A stretch of DNA of 64,000 nucleotides from Clostridium vincentii (GCF_002995745.1 NZ_PVXQ01000004.1:1-64000); one strand, 5' to 3'. Positions 25,935 through 35,519 are shown, counted from the first letter of the stretch. Made by a program: numbers and translations. Notes: generated by a model not told the origin, from the letters alone.

Positions 25935-26751
25935 TGATTTAATCAGAAGAGCCCTTCAAGAGGATATGCCCTTTGGAGATATTACAACAAATGCTACAGT
26001 AGATGAAACCTGTATTGGGACTGTATCTGTATATGTTAAGGACGATGGAATTATTTGTGGAGTTAATGTCTTTAAAAGAGTTTTTGAAATTCTAGGTAAT
26101 GTTGAAGCCTCCTTTACTGTACTAGATGGAAATCCTGTTGAAAATGGAGATAAAATTGGAGAGGTTTCTGGTAATGCCCGAAACATTTTGATGGGAGAAA
26201 GGATTGCCCTTAATTTAATGCAAAGAATGAGCGGAATAGCTACCACTACTAATAGATATGCTAAAGAAATTGAAGGACTAAACTGTAATGTTGTGGATAC
26301 TAGGAAAACTACTCCACTATTTAGGCATTTAGATAAATATTCTGTCCTTTGTGGTGGAGGAGCAAATCATAGGTTATCCCTTTCTGATTCTGTATTAATT
26401 AAGGACAATCACATAGATGCAGCTGGTGGAATAAAAAAAGCTGTTGCTCTTGCTAAAAAGAATTCTTCCTTTACTACTAAAATTGAAGTTGAGACTGAAA
26501 CTAAGGAAGATGTGCTAAACGCTATTGAAGCTAAGGCTGATATTATCATGTTAGATAATATGTCTACAGCTATGACTAAGGAAATGGTGGAACTTATTAA
26601 TGGAAGAGCACTTATTGAATGTTCTGGAAATATTACTTTAGAAACCATTAGAGAATACGGCAAAACTGGAGTTGACTATATTTCCGTGGGCGCCCTTACC
26701 CATTCCTTTAATGTTTTAGATATATCCTTAAAAAACTTAATAATAAAGTAA
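25912..26751 (+). CDS. nadC: quinolinate phosphoribosyltransferase (decarboxylating)
   Basis: A 279-residue enzyme that makes nicotinate mononucleotide from quinolinate and PRPP. Signatures: EDMPFGDITT, ERIALNLMQRMSGIAT, DTRKTTPLFRHLDKY, GGGANHRLSLSD and IKDNH, then the TIM-barrel end ECSGNITLETIREYGKTGVDYISVG split over the last 60 residues. The ATG at 25903 abuts the ribosome site AAAGGTGG, so the ATG at 25912 is preferred. It overlaps the nadB end by 23 bases, indicating coupled translation. Confidence 0.95.
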   Translation: MLNYLIVDDLIRRALQEDMPFGDITTNATVDETCIGTVSVYVKDDGIICGVNVFKRVFEILGNVEASFTVLDGNPVENGDKIGEVSGNARNILMGERIALNLMQRMSGIATTTNRYAKEIEGLNCNVVDTRKTTPLFRHLDKYSVLCGGGANHRLSLSDSVLIKDNHIDAAGGIKKAVALAKKNSSFTTKIEVETETKEDVLNAIEAKADIIMLDNMSTAMTKEMVELINGRALIECSGNITLETIREYGKTGVDYISVGALTHSFNVLDISLKNLIIK

Positions 26752-26795
26752 AATGCAGCTAGTTAATCTTTTCTTATTAACTAGCTGCATTTATT
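26751..26795. terminator. terminator of nadABC, shared with the convergent gene
   Basis: A 16-bp stem (about 26752-26767 with 26776-26791) with an eight-base T-rich loop lies directly after the nadC stop and before the end of the leftward radical SAM gene. Confidence 0.85.
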
Positions 26796-27669
26796 ATTTA
26801 GAGAACCTTTCACTATATCCGCATCTTTTGCAAAGTTCTTCTACTTTTTTTCTATTAGAGAATCCATTGTAAAAGTTCTTAGATCTATCCCCATTTAATA
26901 TTTCATGAAGACTTTCTTTATATATATTTCCTAAGCTCATATCCCCTTCTCCATCAAGACAACATGGAACCACAGTGCCATCCACTAATATTCCAAAATG
27001 ATCCCTTAAGCCATGGCAGAAACCAGTGTCCCCTAAGGGTTCAATATTCATATTAGGCCATTGAAATTTATCCGCCACATTTAAATATAAATTACCCATA
27101 AGTTTTGTTCTTTTTTGATTATTAAGAAGAGTTTTCAAATCCTCTTTATAATCGAAAACTTCCTTTATTTTATCCACTATATCAGCATTTAAGCTATTAT
27201 CTCCCTTAATGCTATAGCTATCAAGATTCCATAGTCTCATAGCAGTTACGATACCTGTATTCTCATTAGCTTCCTTAATAAAGCCTAAAACTTCATCAAA
27301 ATACTCCAAAAAGGAAACATCCTTATTATTTGCCTCAAAGCTATGTAGTGAAATATTAATTTGTCTTAAGGCTTTTGACTTAAATAATATATCCTTAACT
27401 TTCTTTAGGAGAGTTCCATTTGTAGTTATATTAACCTTAAAGTCCTCTTCATAGGCAATTTTCAGGAACTCCTCTAGATTTGGATTTAGTAAAGGTTCTC
27501 CCATTAGATGAAAATAAATATATTTTGTGTAAGGCTTTATTTCCTTTAGCACTATCTTAAATTCATCTACTGATAAAAATTTGCTTTCCCTCTGAGTTTT
27601 AGGACAAAAACTACAACTCAAATTACATACATTTGTTATTTCTATATATACCTTTTTATATGTTTTCAT
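26794..27669 (-). CDS. radical SAM/SPASM domain protein
   Basis: A 291-residue radical SAM enzyme. The cluster motif CNLSCSFC is at residues 14-21, followed by the barrel segment FHLMGEPLLNPNLEEFL. The C-terminus has five cysteines in FCHGL, VVPCCLDGEGD and LCKRCGYSERF, a short SPASM-like region that could hold one more cluster. Such proteins modify peptides or RNA or act in cofactor synthesis. No obvious substrate gene is adjacent, so the role is unknown. Convergent with nadABC. Confidence 0.85.
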   Translation of the reverse strand: MKTYKKVYIEITNVCNLSCSFCPKTQRESKFLSVDEFKIVLKEIKPYTKYIYFHLMGEPLLNPNLEEFLKIAYEEDFKVNITTNGTLLKKVKDILFKSKALRQINISLHSFEANNKDVSFLEYFDEVLGFIKEANENTGIVTAMRLWNLDSYSIKGDNSLNADIVDKIKEVFDYKEDLKTLLNNQKRTKLMGNLYLNVADKFQWPNMNIEPLGDTGFCHGLRDHFGILVDGTVVPCCLDGEGDMSLGNIYKESLHEILNGDRSKNFYNGFSNRKKVEELCKRCGYSERFSK

Positions 27670-27804
27670 TTTATATTCCTTTTTATACTTTAGTTTATTT
27701 TTTCATACCCCTGTTATTATAAGCTGAATCTATGGTATTTTACAAATTTAATTCTACTATACCTCTTGTATATATCTATTATTTATGTTATTGTTAACAA
27801 GCAG

Positions 27805-27862
27805 TTGGTACAATAGTGCTAATTGGGGAGCCTAGGTGTCTTTCGCCGGATACTAGGCTCCC
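27805..27862 (+). ncRNA. isolated GC-rich hairpin of unknown role
   Basis: A 10-bp perfect stem, GGGAGCCTAG (27826-27835) with CTAGGCTCCC (27853-27862), stands out in an AT-rich gap between two leftward genes. A TACAAT hexamer (27809-27814) lies just upstream, and a T run comes only 15 bases after the stem. It could be a small RNA, a processed leader, or a terminator. The stem is equally stable read on the minus strand. Nothing else is visible in 27670-27915. Confidence 0.35.
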
Positions 27863-27915
27863 TCTGTTTATCCAATATTTTTTTACTAAATTATAATAAA
27901 TATAAAAGCACTATA

Positions 27916-28581
27916 TCAAATAGCGCTTTTTTTTGTGTCATATAATTTATATTTTTTATATACTAGTCTTAAAATAATACTCATTAACATTATCAATATC
28001 AATATCAATACAGCACAATGATAAAAAAATTCTTGTGGCAGTATATTAATAATCTGATCTACCCTTGGATTAAATATCCAATAGTCATTACTAAAAAATA
28101 TTTTATGAAAAGCAGTGAAAGCACTGTCAAAATCAATAATAAAAATTATAAAAAGAACTACTGGAAGAATTATCAGCATTGAAGAACTTCCCTTTAAAAA
28201 CCCAAGTCTTCTATTCTTAACATTAAAAAACACTCCTATAGCACTAAATATTCCCGTTATAACCAGAAGGTAATTAATAGCTGTAAAAAGTCCCTTAACA
28301 TCTTTAAAATGTATTGCGCCATACTCTGTATATGGGATTGATGGTAGCTTAAACTCATCTTCCTTTGGACTTAATAAATAATCAATAACATAATCATAAT
28401 TTTTTATTATTTCATCTCTACCAAACTTAGAATCTTCTTCAATATTTAAATAATCAATATCAAAATAATATAAAGGCTTAAACATTAACGTTAACTTTAC
28501 TGCTGAAAAAATAATAAATAAGCTAAGGGTTATTGTTAGTAATATTTGAAATAGCTTATTTATGTAATTATGTCTATTCAT
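27916..28581 (-). CDS. DUF1461 (TIGR01906) integral membrane protein
   Basis: A 221-residue protein with a helix at residues 11-31, an extracytoplasmic loop, and three helices at about 98-118, 130-150 and 185-207. The segments NYDYVIDYLL, AIHFKDVKGLF, DFDSAFTAFHKIFFSNDYW and DQIINILPQEFFYHCA are the conserved marks of the family PF07314/TIGR01906. The molecular role of this branch is not established. Alone in its transcript. Confidence 0.85.
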   Translation of the reverse strand: MNRHNYINKLFQILLTITLSLFIIFSAVKLTLMFKPLYYFDIDYLNIEEDSKFGRDEIIKNYDYVIDYLLSPKEDEFKLPSIPYTEYGAIHFKDVKGLFTAINYLLVITGIFSAIGVFFNVKNRRLGFLKGSSSMLIILPVVLFIIFIIDFDSAFTAFHKIFFSNDYWIFNPRVDQIINILPQEFFYHCAVLILILIMLMSIILRLVYKKYKLYDTKKSAI

Positions 28582-28930
28582 TTAAAATCCTCCACTTGTT
28601 TATAGTTTATCCTCTGATTTCAACATCATTTTTTATTTAATAAATCTCTGCTATAATAAAATCCTCTATTTAAAATTCTTTGCTGCATTTTATTTTTCTG
28701 TATCTATAATTTCATATTATCATAACATTCCCTTTAAAACTATAAACTAGGTCTATGAGCCTTTATTATCTTCTCTATATTTTATACAAAAAGGCCTTTA
28801 CACCCTTATGTTCCTATAACTTCTTTTCTATATATCTTCTTTTCTATTTATCTCGATATCTTTTTTTCTTCTTATCATTCTTGAATTTTCTGTATATATC
28901 TTAAATATAAAGATTAAGGAGGAGTATATT
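28582..28930. other. intergenic stretch without a visible gene
   Basis: AT-rich sequence between the DUF1461 and yebC genes. A 67-residue minus-strand frame at 28828-29031 begins inside yebC in another frame and has no clear ribosome site, so I do not accept it as a gene. Confidence 0.5.
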
Positions 28931-28937
28931 ATGGCTA

Positions 28938-28986
28938 GAAAAAAACCTTTTAATCCCATTATAATTGAAATTAAAAGGTTTTTAAA
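28938..28986 (-). terminator. terminator of yebC
   Basis: AAAAACCTTTTAAT pairs with ATTAAAAGGTTTTT across a loop of about 14 bases. On the minus strand a T run is part of the far arm. A plus-strand ATG with an AAGGAGGAG ribosome site at 28931 overlaps this hairpin. Confidence 0.7.
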
Positions 28987-28999
28987 TTTAAATACTATA

Positions 29000-29740
29000 T
29001 TATTCTTCCCATCCATCAGGGAACTCAGCATTATAATAAACTTCAGTCACATCGTCATTATCATCAAGTAAGTCCAACATCTTTTGGAACTTCTTAGCAT
29101 CGTCTTCGTTAATTTCTGTATATAAATCTGGTATCATCTTAACTGCCGCATCTAGAAATTCTATCCCTTTGGATTCTAAACCTTCTCTAACTTGAGTGAA
29201 ATCTTCTGGAGTTGTTGTTACTACGAAAATTTCTTCTTCATCTGCATTGAAATCTTCTGCCCCTGCATCAAGAGCCAGCATCATCATTTCATCTTCGTCT
29301 CTATCTTCTTTTTCAATAATGATTTCTCCTTTTTCTTGAAACATAAATTCTACACAGCCTGCATTTCCCATATGCCCGCCACCTTTAGTGAAAGCACTTC
29401 GAACAGTAGCTGCTGATCTATTTTTATTATCAGTAAGAGTTTCAACGATTACAGCTACTCCATTTGGTCCATAACCTTCATATACTATTGTTTCATAACT
29501 TACTGAATCCATTTCTCCTTCAGCCTTTTTAATAGCTCTAGTTATAACATCATTAGGCATATTTGCAGCCTTTGCCTTTGCAATAGCATCTCTAAGTTTA
29601 GCATTAGTATCTGGGCTAGCTCCACCACTTTTAATAGTCATAGCTAGTTCCTTACCTATTTTAGTAAATATTTTACCTCTTCGAACATCTACTTTACCTT
29701 TTTTTTCTTTAATATTACTCCATTTTGAGTGTCCTGACAT
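29000..29740 (-). CDS. yebC: YebC/PmpR-family protein
   Basis: A 246-residue cytoplasmic protein matching YebC/TACO1 from the first residue: [16 protein letters not shown], then DARRG-like [44 protein letters not shown] and a C-terminal [11 protein letters not shown]. Members act as transcription regulators or as factors that relieve ribosome stalling at polyproline. It has an AGGAGGGATC site ahead of the ATG. Alone in its transcript. Confidence 0.94.
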   Translation of the reverse strand: MSGHSKWSNIKEKKGKVDVRRGKIFTKIGKELAMTIKSGGASPDTNAKLRDAIAKAKAANMPNDVITRAIKKAEGEMDSVSYETIVYEGYGPNGVAVIVETLTDNKNRSAATVRSAFTKGGGHMGNAGCVEFMFQEKGEIIIEKEDRDEDEMMMLALDAGAEDFNADEEEIFVVTTTPEDFTQVREGLESKGIEFLDAAVKMIPDLYTEINEDDAKKFQKMLDLLDDNDDVTEVYYNAEFPDGWEE

Positions 29741-29816
29741 GTTGATCCCTCCTAATATTTTCTAAATTAAGTTTATAAAATTATATCATATTTCTATACG
29801 GAATAAAATAATATAC

Positions 29817-30470
29817 TTAAATAATAACTTCACTATATAATCTATTTTCTTCCATAAAATAAGCTCCCTCTTCACCTTTTTCAATAACTACCTTTCCGGA
29901 AGTCGCATCAACAATCTCTTTTTCTACAATATCTACTTTTCCAAATTCAGCCAAAATAAATATCTGAACCTTATCTGAATAAACAGAATCCTCTATATGC
30001 CAAAGACTTTGTGAACAAACATGTTGAACCTTTCCAAGTAAATCATAATCAAGGGTAATTGATATCCTAATACCTCGCACTTTCTCAACTACTCCAGCTG
30101 CTTTAATTGCAATTGAAGCACCCTTAGTATAGGCACGAGTAAGTCCTCCAGCTCCAAGCAAAACTCCTCCAAAGTATCTAGTTACAACAACAACACAATC
30201 TGTTATGCCACTTTTTTTTATAACCTCAAGTATTGGTATTCCTGCAGTCCCCTGAGGTTCTCCATCATCTGAATATCTTTGTATATCCATATTTTCACCC
30301 AGAGCGTATGCAAAACAATTGTGTCTTGCTTGCTTATGTTTTGACTTTATTTCATCTATAAACGCCCTTGCTTCCTCTTCTGAATCAACTCTCTTTGCAT
30401 ATCCAATAAATTCAGACTTTTTCTCTTTAAAAGAATCTTCACCAAAATTTCTAACAGTTATATACGACAT
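29817..30470 (-). CDS. yigZ: YigZ/IMPACT (UPF0029) family protein
   Basis: A 217-residue protein with the signature RYSDDGEPQGTAGIPILEVI and the flanking ARHNCFAYALG and VVVTRYFGGVLLGAGGLTRAY, which define the UPF0029 N-terminal domain shared with eukaryotic IMPACT; the last 70 residues are the usual ferredoxin-like C-terminal domain. The function in bacteria is not settled. Its start overlaps the end of the upstream MocR gene by 13 bases, so the two are probably co-translated. Confidence 0.92.
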   Translation of the reverse strand: MSYITVRNFGEDSFKEKKSEFIGYAKRVDSEEEARAFIDEIKSKHKQARHNCFAYALGENMDIQRYSDDGEPQGTAGIPILEVIKKSGITDCVVVVTRYFGGVLLGAGGLTRAYTKGASIAIKAAGVVEKVRGIRISITLDYDLLGKVQHVCSQSLWHIEDSVYSDKVQIFILAEFGKVDIVEKEIVDATSGKVVIEKGEEGAYFMEENRLYSEVII

Positions 30471-31879
30471 AGCTCAAGTTCCTCCCTAATTATTTTTAGG
30501 CCCTTTGAAATTTTGTCTTTATCTGTTTGAGAAAACCCTATCCTAAAGGTTTTATTGCCATCCTTTATATTTCTAAAGAATAAGGCTCCTGGAGTTATAT
30601 ATACCCCTTTTTTTACAAGTCTTTGGAATAATAACTTTGATGTAATATGTTCATCTCTTAACGTTAAATAAAAACTTAATCCTCCACCAGGTTTATTGTA
30701 GCTTACACTATCCTTAAGTTCACTATCTATAAGTCTTGTCATAAGTTTATATCTCTTACGATATTCTATGCTTAAAGAAGAAATATTTTCTTTCCATTTC
30801 CCCTCTGCAATATACATTTCTAATGCTCTTTGCATAAGACTAGATGTTGCAATATCCGTATTAATTTTTGAATTTTGTATGCTTTCTTTAAATATCTTAG
30901 GTGAAACAATATATCCTATTCTTATCCCTGGTAGGAATATTTTAGAAAAACTTTTTATATAAACAACTCTATCATTTTTATCTAACCATTTAAAGGGTAT
31001 GTAATCAACGGACTCATCATAAATTAATTCTGATAGATAATCATCCTCTATAATATAAAAATCATATTTCTGTGCTAACTCCATTATCTTCTTTTTCTTT
31101 TCTAATGAATAGCTAATTCCTGTAGGATTTTGAAAATAACTCATGGTATAAAAACAACTGATCTTATTTTTCTTTAAAACCTTCTCAAAGCTTTCAATAT
31201 TAACTCCATCTTCTTCCATATCTACTTCAAATATATTTGCCCTTCGCCATCTAAATACTGATAAAGCACCACCATATGTAGGCTTTTCAACTATAACATT
31301 ATCATTAATATTTAGGATAGCTTTAGAGGCAATATCTATTCCCTGTTGAGCGCCTGAAACTATAAGTATATCTTCATTATCTAGATCATTTCCCCAGAAA
31401 ACTTTATTAATTGTTTTTCTCAAATTTTCATATCCAAGAGGATTTTGAGACACTAACGCCTCTGCTCCGTCCCTATCTAAAACTTTATTTATAATATCCT
31501 TAAAGTCCTTAATAGGAAATAGTAACTCCCCTGTGGTTTCCCCTGCAAAATCAATAGCTTCCTCTAAATTACCTGTGCTTAATCTTTTAAAAGTATTGGA
31601 ATACTCCCTCATAAAGGTAGAAACCACCTCTTTTTTCTTAGCATATGTTCCACTACCTACCTTTTGATACGCAAATCCTTCTTGTTGAAGCTTTTTGTAG
31701 GCATTTACAACTGTTATCTTATTAACTTTTAGAAACTCTGTATAATCTCTGATTGGAGGAAGTTTTTCCCCATCCTCAATCACCTTAGTTTCAATTAGAT
31801 TTTTTAAGTTATTTGCTATCTGAACATATTTAGGTACTTCTATCTCAAAATTCACTTTGAAAAATTCTTTAATATCCAT
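30458..31879 (-). CDS. MocR-type GntR regulator with aminotransferase domain
   Basis: A 473-residue fusion of an N-terminal GntR winged helix (residues 14-70: IANNLKNLIETKVIEDGEKLPPIRDY, split over the helix) and a fold-type I aminotransferase domain. The PLP-binding lysine lies in SFSKIFLPGIRIGY, and the FYTMSYFQNPTG loop is present. Such proteins are PLP-responsive transcription factors, for example of PdxR or GabR type; no vitamin B6 gene is adjacent, so the target is unknown. AAGGTGGG precedes ATG 31879; GTG 31888 is an alternative. Confidence 0.92.
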   Translation of the reverse strand: MDIKEFFKVNFEIEVPKYVQIANNLKNLIETKVIEDGEKLPPIRDYTEFLKVNKITVVNAYKKLQQEGFAYQKVGSGTYAKKKEVVSTFMREYSNTFKRLSTGNLEEAIDFAGETTGELLFPIKDFKDIINKVLDRDGAEALVSQNPLGYENLRKTINKVFWGNDLDNEDILIVSGAQQGIDIASKAILNINDNVIVEKPTYGGALSVFRWRRANIFEVDMEEDGVNIESFEKVLKKNKISCFYTMSYFQNPTGISYSLEKKKKIMELAQKYDFYIIEDDYLSELIYDESVDYIPFKWLDKNDRVVYIKSFSKIFLPGIRIGYIVSPKIFKESIQNSKINTDIATSSLMQRALEMYIAEGKWKENISSLSIEYRKRYKLMTRLIDSELKDSVSYNKPGGGLSFYLTLRDEHITSKLLFQRLVKKGVYITPGALFFRNIKDGNKTFRIGFSQTDKDKISKGLKIIREELELCRI

Positions 31880-31890
31880 AAATCCCACCT

Positions 31891-32799
31891 TCAGATTGTC
31901 TTATATATATAAACATTTTCTTCTAATATTTTATTTCCCTCTGAGTCTCTTAATATTCTTTTATTTTTTGTCACTACTTTTCTTTTTAAGAGCTCCTTTA
32001 ATATATTCTCAATTTCAATATTAAATTCTCTAAAATCTTCATTATCTTTTATTTCATAGGCACTAAGGAATTCATTTTCCTTAGATAAATAATCTAATAG
32101 GAATTTGCTTGATAAAATTATGTTTTCATCTAAAAATTTATCTATGTATTCTATTGTATTTTGAATTGTTTTTCGTGACGGACTCTTTAAAAAAAGTTCT
32201 TCTACGATTACCTTAAACCTATTATCAATATTTGATGCCATGTTTAAAGAATCCTTAGATACTTGGTAGCCCATTAAGACTATAAGTAACTTTGAAAAAC
32301 TGTCCAAGGTCCTAATTAATACTTCGTATGAGGTACTAATTCCACCAGTTTCAAGATATTTCTTACAAACATATGAGTCCTTTAGAAATTCGCCAAGATA
32401 TACAAGTTTCAATCTTTCACTATGAATATCTATTGAATATCTAACTTTATCATATACTTTTACTATATCATTATCCTTATTAAAAACTAATTTAGATGTA
32501 AGTAATAGATTTCTTATTAGGCCCCTTTTCCCCTCTTTCTCATATAATTTAAAAAAGACCTCTTTATGTAATAATTTTGTATGAACAGGAATGCCTAGAA
32601 CCTCTGAATGTACATCTCTTATTTTAGGAAACCCTGTTTCATATACAACAAATAAATCTATATCAGAGTCTTCCCAAACGTCCCCTGAAATTATACTGCC
32701 AAATGTAAAAATAGCTAGCACTTTTTTGTTTTTTTTCAGGGTATTCACTACGGATTGAAAAGCATTTTGTAACTGAGCAACAGTTTTTGCCATAGGCAT
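31891..32799 (-). CDS. nucleotidyltransferase-domain protein
   Basis: A 302-residue protein. The N-terminal domain has the polymerase-beta-like motif FGSIISGDVWEDSDIDLFVV (residues 31-50), with GS and a D-x-D metal pair; the remaining 200 residues are helical, as in antibiotic nucleotidyltransferases and minimal nucleotidyltransferase proteins. The substrate is unknown. It ends 11 bases before the MocR gene, so the two belong to one transcript. AGGAGGG lies four bases before the first ATG and ten before the next (32793), so either may be used. Confidence 0.82.
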   Translation of the reverse strand: MPMAKTVAQLQNAFQSVVNTLKKNKKVLAIFTFGSIISGDVWEDSDIDLFVVYETGFPKIRDVHSEVLGIPVHTKLLHKEVFFKLYEKEGKRGLIRNLLLTSKLVFNKDNDIVKVYDKVRYSIDIHSERLKLVYLGEFLKDSYVCKKYLETGGISTSYEVLIRTLDSFSKLLIVLMGYQVSKDSLNMASNIDNRFKVIVEELFLKSPSRKTIQNTIEYIDKFLDENIILSSKFLLDYLSKENEFLSAYEIKDNEDFREFNIEIENILKELLKRKVVTKNKRILRDSEGNKILEENVYIYKTI

Positions 32800-32848
32800 T
32801 ATCCCTCCTAAGGATTGTTACAGATAGTATAACATATTTATAATGCAA

Positions 32849-32886
32849 AAAAAATCCTGTAATGATTTCTATTAATATCATTACAG
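32849..32886 (-). terminator. terminator of hflX
   Basis: A 10-bp perfect stem, CTGTAATGAT (32857-32866) with ATCATTACAG (32877-32886). On the minus strand it is followed by GATTTTTTTT, a classic intrinsic terminator 10 bases after hflX. Confidence 0.92.
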
Positions 32887-32895
32887 AACTTTATT

Positions 32896-34692
32896 TTATT
32901 TTATAACATTAATTATATATTCAATACTTTTATTATAAACTTCCTGATCTACCTCTACTTCCATAAAGGTACCTTCATCCCTGTAGTCTTCTGCTAATAT
33001 CCTTCCATTTCTATGAAGAAATGATACCATATCTCCTTTGTCATAAGGGATTATATATTCTGCCTTAATTAAATTATATGGTAATTTTCTCTCTATTAAT
33101 TGAAGTAACTCGTCTAAGTTATTTCCTTCCTTTGCAGATACTTCAATTATTTCATCATAATTCAAAGACTCTCTAAGGCTTATTAAAACTTCTTTATCTA
33201 CCATATCAATTTTATTTAAAACTAATATAGTTTCCTTTTCCCCAGCACCAAGCTGTCCTAAAACGTCTTCTACAGCCTCCATTTGCTCTAATGCTACATC
33301 AGATGATGCATCTACAATATGGCAAAGTAAATCAGCATAAAGGACTTCCTCTAGAGTTGATTTGAATGCCTCTACTAAATCATGGGGTAGTTTTCTAACA
33401 AAACCAACAGTATCTGTTAATGTAACTAAACCTTTATTCTTAAGTACTATAGCTCTAGTTGTAATATCTAATGTTGCGAATAACATATCTGCTTCAAATA
33501 CCTTTTCTTTACCCTTATTTTCTTTTACTGCTGCCATTTCACATAAAGCATTTCTTAGTGTAGATTTTCCTGCATTTGTATATCCCACCAAAGAAATATT
33601 AGGAATACTTTCTTTACTTCTCTTTACCCTTTGAACATCTCTATTTTTCTTGATTTTCTTAAGCTCGTCATTTAAATCATAAATACTTTCATCTATATTT
33701 CTTCTATCTGTCTCAAGTTTCTTTTCACCAGGTCCTCTAGTACCAATTCCTCCACCAGTTCTAGATAAAACAATTCCAAGACCTTGAAGTCTACTTTTTC
33801 TATATTTAAGTTGGGCAAGTTCTACCTGTATTTTTGATTCCTTACTTTTAGCCCTTCTTGCAAATATTTCTAATATAAGAGTAGTTCTATCTATAACCTT
33901 TGCTCCTGTAGCATTTTCTAAATTTCTAACTTGAGATCCAGATAGTTCATCATCAAAAATTATTAAATTTGCTTTTTTTATTTGTCTTAAAGATGTTATT
34001 TCTGAAACTTTACCCTTTCCTATGAAAAAGGCTGGGTCAATTCTGCTTCTACTTTGATATACTGTATCTAATACTGGTATATCACAGGCACTTGCAAGTT
34101 CCACTAATTCTGCTAAACTTTCTTTTGTATCAGAGCCAACTAGAATTGCTTTTTCCTCATCGTCCTCATTAATATCATTTTCTTTTATTAAGCTATCAAT
34201 ATGCCTTGCCCTATCTAAAATATTAGTTGCAAGTAGTTCTTCCATTGATAAATTACTCTTCTCCTCACAGATTAAAGTATCATTATATACATTTAACATT
34301 CCAATGGAAAAATCTATTACTTTTCCTTGTTGTATTCCAATAGCAACAATAGCATCTAGCTTTAATTTTGATAAAGCTGATAAATCTAATGCAGATAAAT
34401 TACAGTAACCATTTGGATGGGTATGTATTACCCTAACTCCTGAAAGTCTTCCCTCTCTAATATCAAGTAAGGGTAATTCAACAGATGCTGAGTCTCCTAT
34501 AGCAACTGAATGTACTTTTCCCTTCCTATCTATAGCTACACTAACTTCTCTATCAATTAAAGTTGATATTCTAGTCATTATATCTACAATACTTTCATTT
34601 ACTACTTCATCTTTTGTAACTCTAACGGTATAAATTTGTTCTAATTCCTCTAAAAACAAATCTTTAACTCCACCTATATTTCCATTAATCAT
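32896..34692 (-). CDS. hflX: GTPase HflX with N-terminal JAMM-like domain
   Basis: A 598-residue ribosome-associated GTPase, over 150 residues longer than the usual HflX. The C-terminal two thirds are standard: the HflX domain (VYQSRSRIDPAFFIGKGK, GTRGPGEKKLETDRR) and the G domain with GYTNAGKST, DTVGF and NKID. The extra N-terminus has a complete JAMM metalloprotease-type pattern: Glu49, then HTHP with His90 and His92, Ser100 and Asp103, and it resembles the RadC core. HflX rescues or splits stalled ribosomes; what the extra domain does is unknown. GAGGTG lies eight bases before the ATG. Confidence 0.93.
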   Translation of the reverse strand: MINGNIGGVKDLFLEELEQIYTVRVTKDEVVNESIVDIMTRISTLIDREVSVAIDRKGKVHSVAIGDSASVELPLLDIREGRLSGVRVIHTHPNGYCNLSALDLSALSKLKLDAIVAIGIQQGKVIDFSIGMLNVYNDTLICEEKSNLSMEELLATNILDRARHIDSLIKENDINEDDEEKAILVGSDTKESLAELVELASACDIPVLDTVYQSRSRIDPAFFIGKGKVSEITSLRQIKKANLIIFDDELSGSQVRNLENATGAKVIDRTTLILEIFARRAKSKESKIQVELAQLKYRKSRLQGLGIVLSRTGGGIGTRGPGEKKLETDRRNIDESIYDLNDELKKIKKNRDVQRVKRSKESIPNISLVGYTNAGKSTLRNALCEMAAVKENKGKEKVFEADMLFATLDITTRAIVLKNKGLVTLTDTVGFVRKLPHDLVEAFKSTLEEVLYADLLCHIVDASSDVALEQMEAVEDVLGQLGAGEKETILVLNKIDMVDKEVLISLRESLNYDEIIEVSAKEGNNLDELLQLIERKLPYNLIKAEYIIPYDKGDMVSFLHRNGRILAEDYRDEGTFMEVEVDQEVYNKSIEYIINVIK

Positions 34693-34894
34693 AATATTAT
34701 CACCTCGTATATATTCCTATTTTTACACCTTTACTCTAATTTTATACTAACAATTACAAGTTGTAAACATAACCCTTGTTTTATTAAGCTATAATTTAAA
34801 GTTGCAACATTAATAAAAATTATGTAATATGAATTAGTATTAAATAAATAATAATACTAAAATTAAAAATATTTTATTTAGGCGGAGGATAATT

Positions 34895-35419
34895 ATGGAT
34901 ACTAAAAAGCGTAATATTCTTTTATCAAAGGAGACTATAGATGAGAGAGTTAATATCCTTGGTAGGGAACTAGCAAAGGATTATGAAGGCAAGAATTTAT
35001 ATGTTCTTTCTTTATTAAGAGGTAGTTTTATATTTACAGCAGATTTAGTTCGTGCTATCGATGGCAAAGTTAAGGTAGGATTTATGACTACTTCAAGTTA
35101 TGGCCATAGTGAGACAAGTTCCGGTGAAGTTAAAATTATAAATGATATTCCAGATAACATACAAGGTTATGATGTATTAATAGTTGATGATATCGTTGAT
35201 ACTGGATATACAATGGAATTTATAATAAACCACATTAAGAATCTTGGGGCTAATTCAGTTAAAAGTTGTGTTCTATTAGATAAGCCTTCAAGACGGAAGG
35301 CTAATATTCATCCAGATTATTGTTGTTTCGAAATAGAAGATGTTTTTGTTGTTGGATACGGGCTAGATTATGGTAATTATTATAGAAATGTTCCTTATGT
35401 TTTTAATTGGGAAAACTAG
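34895..35419 (+). CDS. hpt: hypoxanthine phosphoribosyltransferase
   Basis: A 174-residue purine-salvage enzyme converting hypoxanthine or guanine with PRPP to the nucleotide. The PRPP loop VLIVDDIVDTGYT is at about residues 90-102, the LSLLRGSFIFTADLVR segment is in the first third, and the VGYGLDY base-binding segment is near the C-terminus. AGGCGGAGG precedes the ATG. The gene is alone; no guanine or PRPP riboswitch is recognisable in the 200-base gap upstream. Confidence 0.93.
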   Translation: MDTKKRNILLSKETIDERVNILGRELAKDYEGKNLYVLSLLRGSFIFTADLVRAIDGKVKVGFMTTSSYGHSETSSGEVKIINDIPDNIQGYDVLIVDDIVDTGYTMEFIINHIKNLGANSVKSCVLLDKPSRRKANIHPDYCCFEIEDVFVVGYGLDYGNYYRNVPYVFNWEN

Positions 35420-35463
35420 CTAGTAACTTTTTAATCATTATAAATTAATACATATTATTTAAT

Positions 35464-35506
35464 TTATTAAGAATCAACAAATATATTTTTCATTGATTCT
35501 TAATAA
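35464..35506. terminator. inverted repeat between convergent genes, weak terminator
   Basis: A perfect 14-bp stem, 35464-35477 with 35493-35506, around a 15-base T-rich loop. Neither side is followed by a long T run, so termination may be partial. It separates hpt from the convergent yunB-like gene. Confidence 0.6.
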
Positions 35507-35519
35507 ACAAATATTTTAC

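Noticed and set aside
28828-29031. 67-residue minus-strand frame near yebC
   Set aside because: Begins inside yebC in another frame and crosses its terminator.
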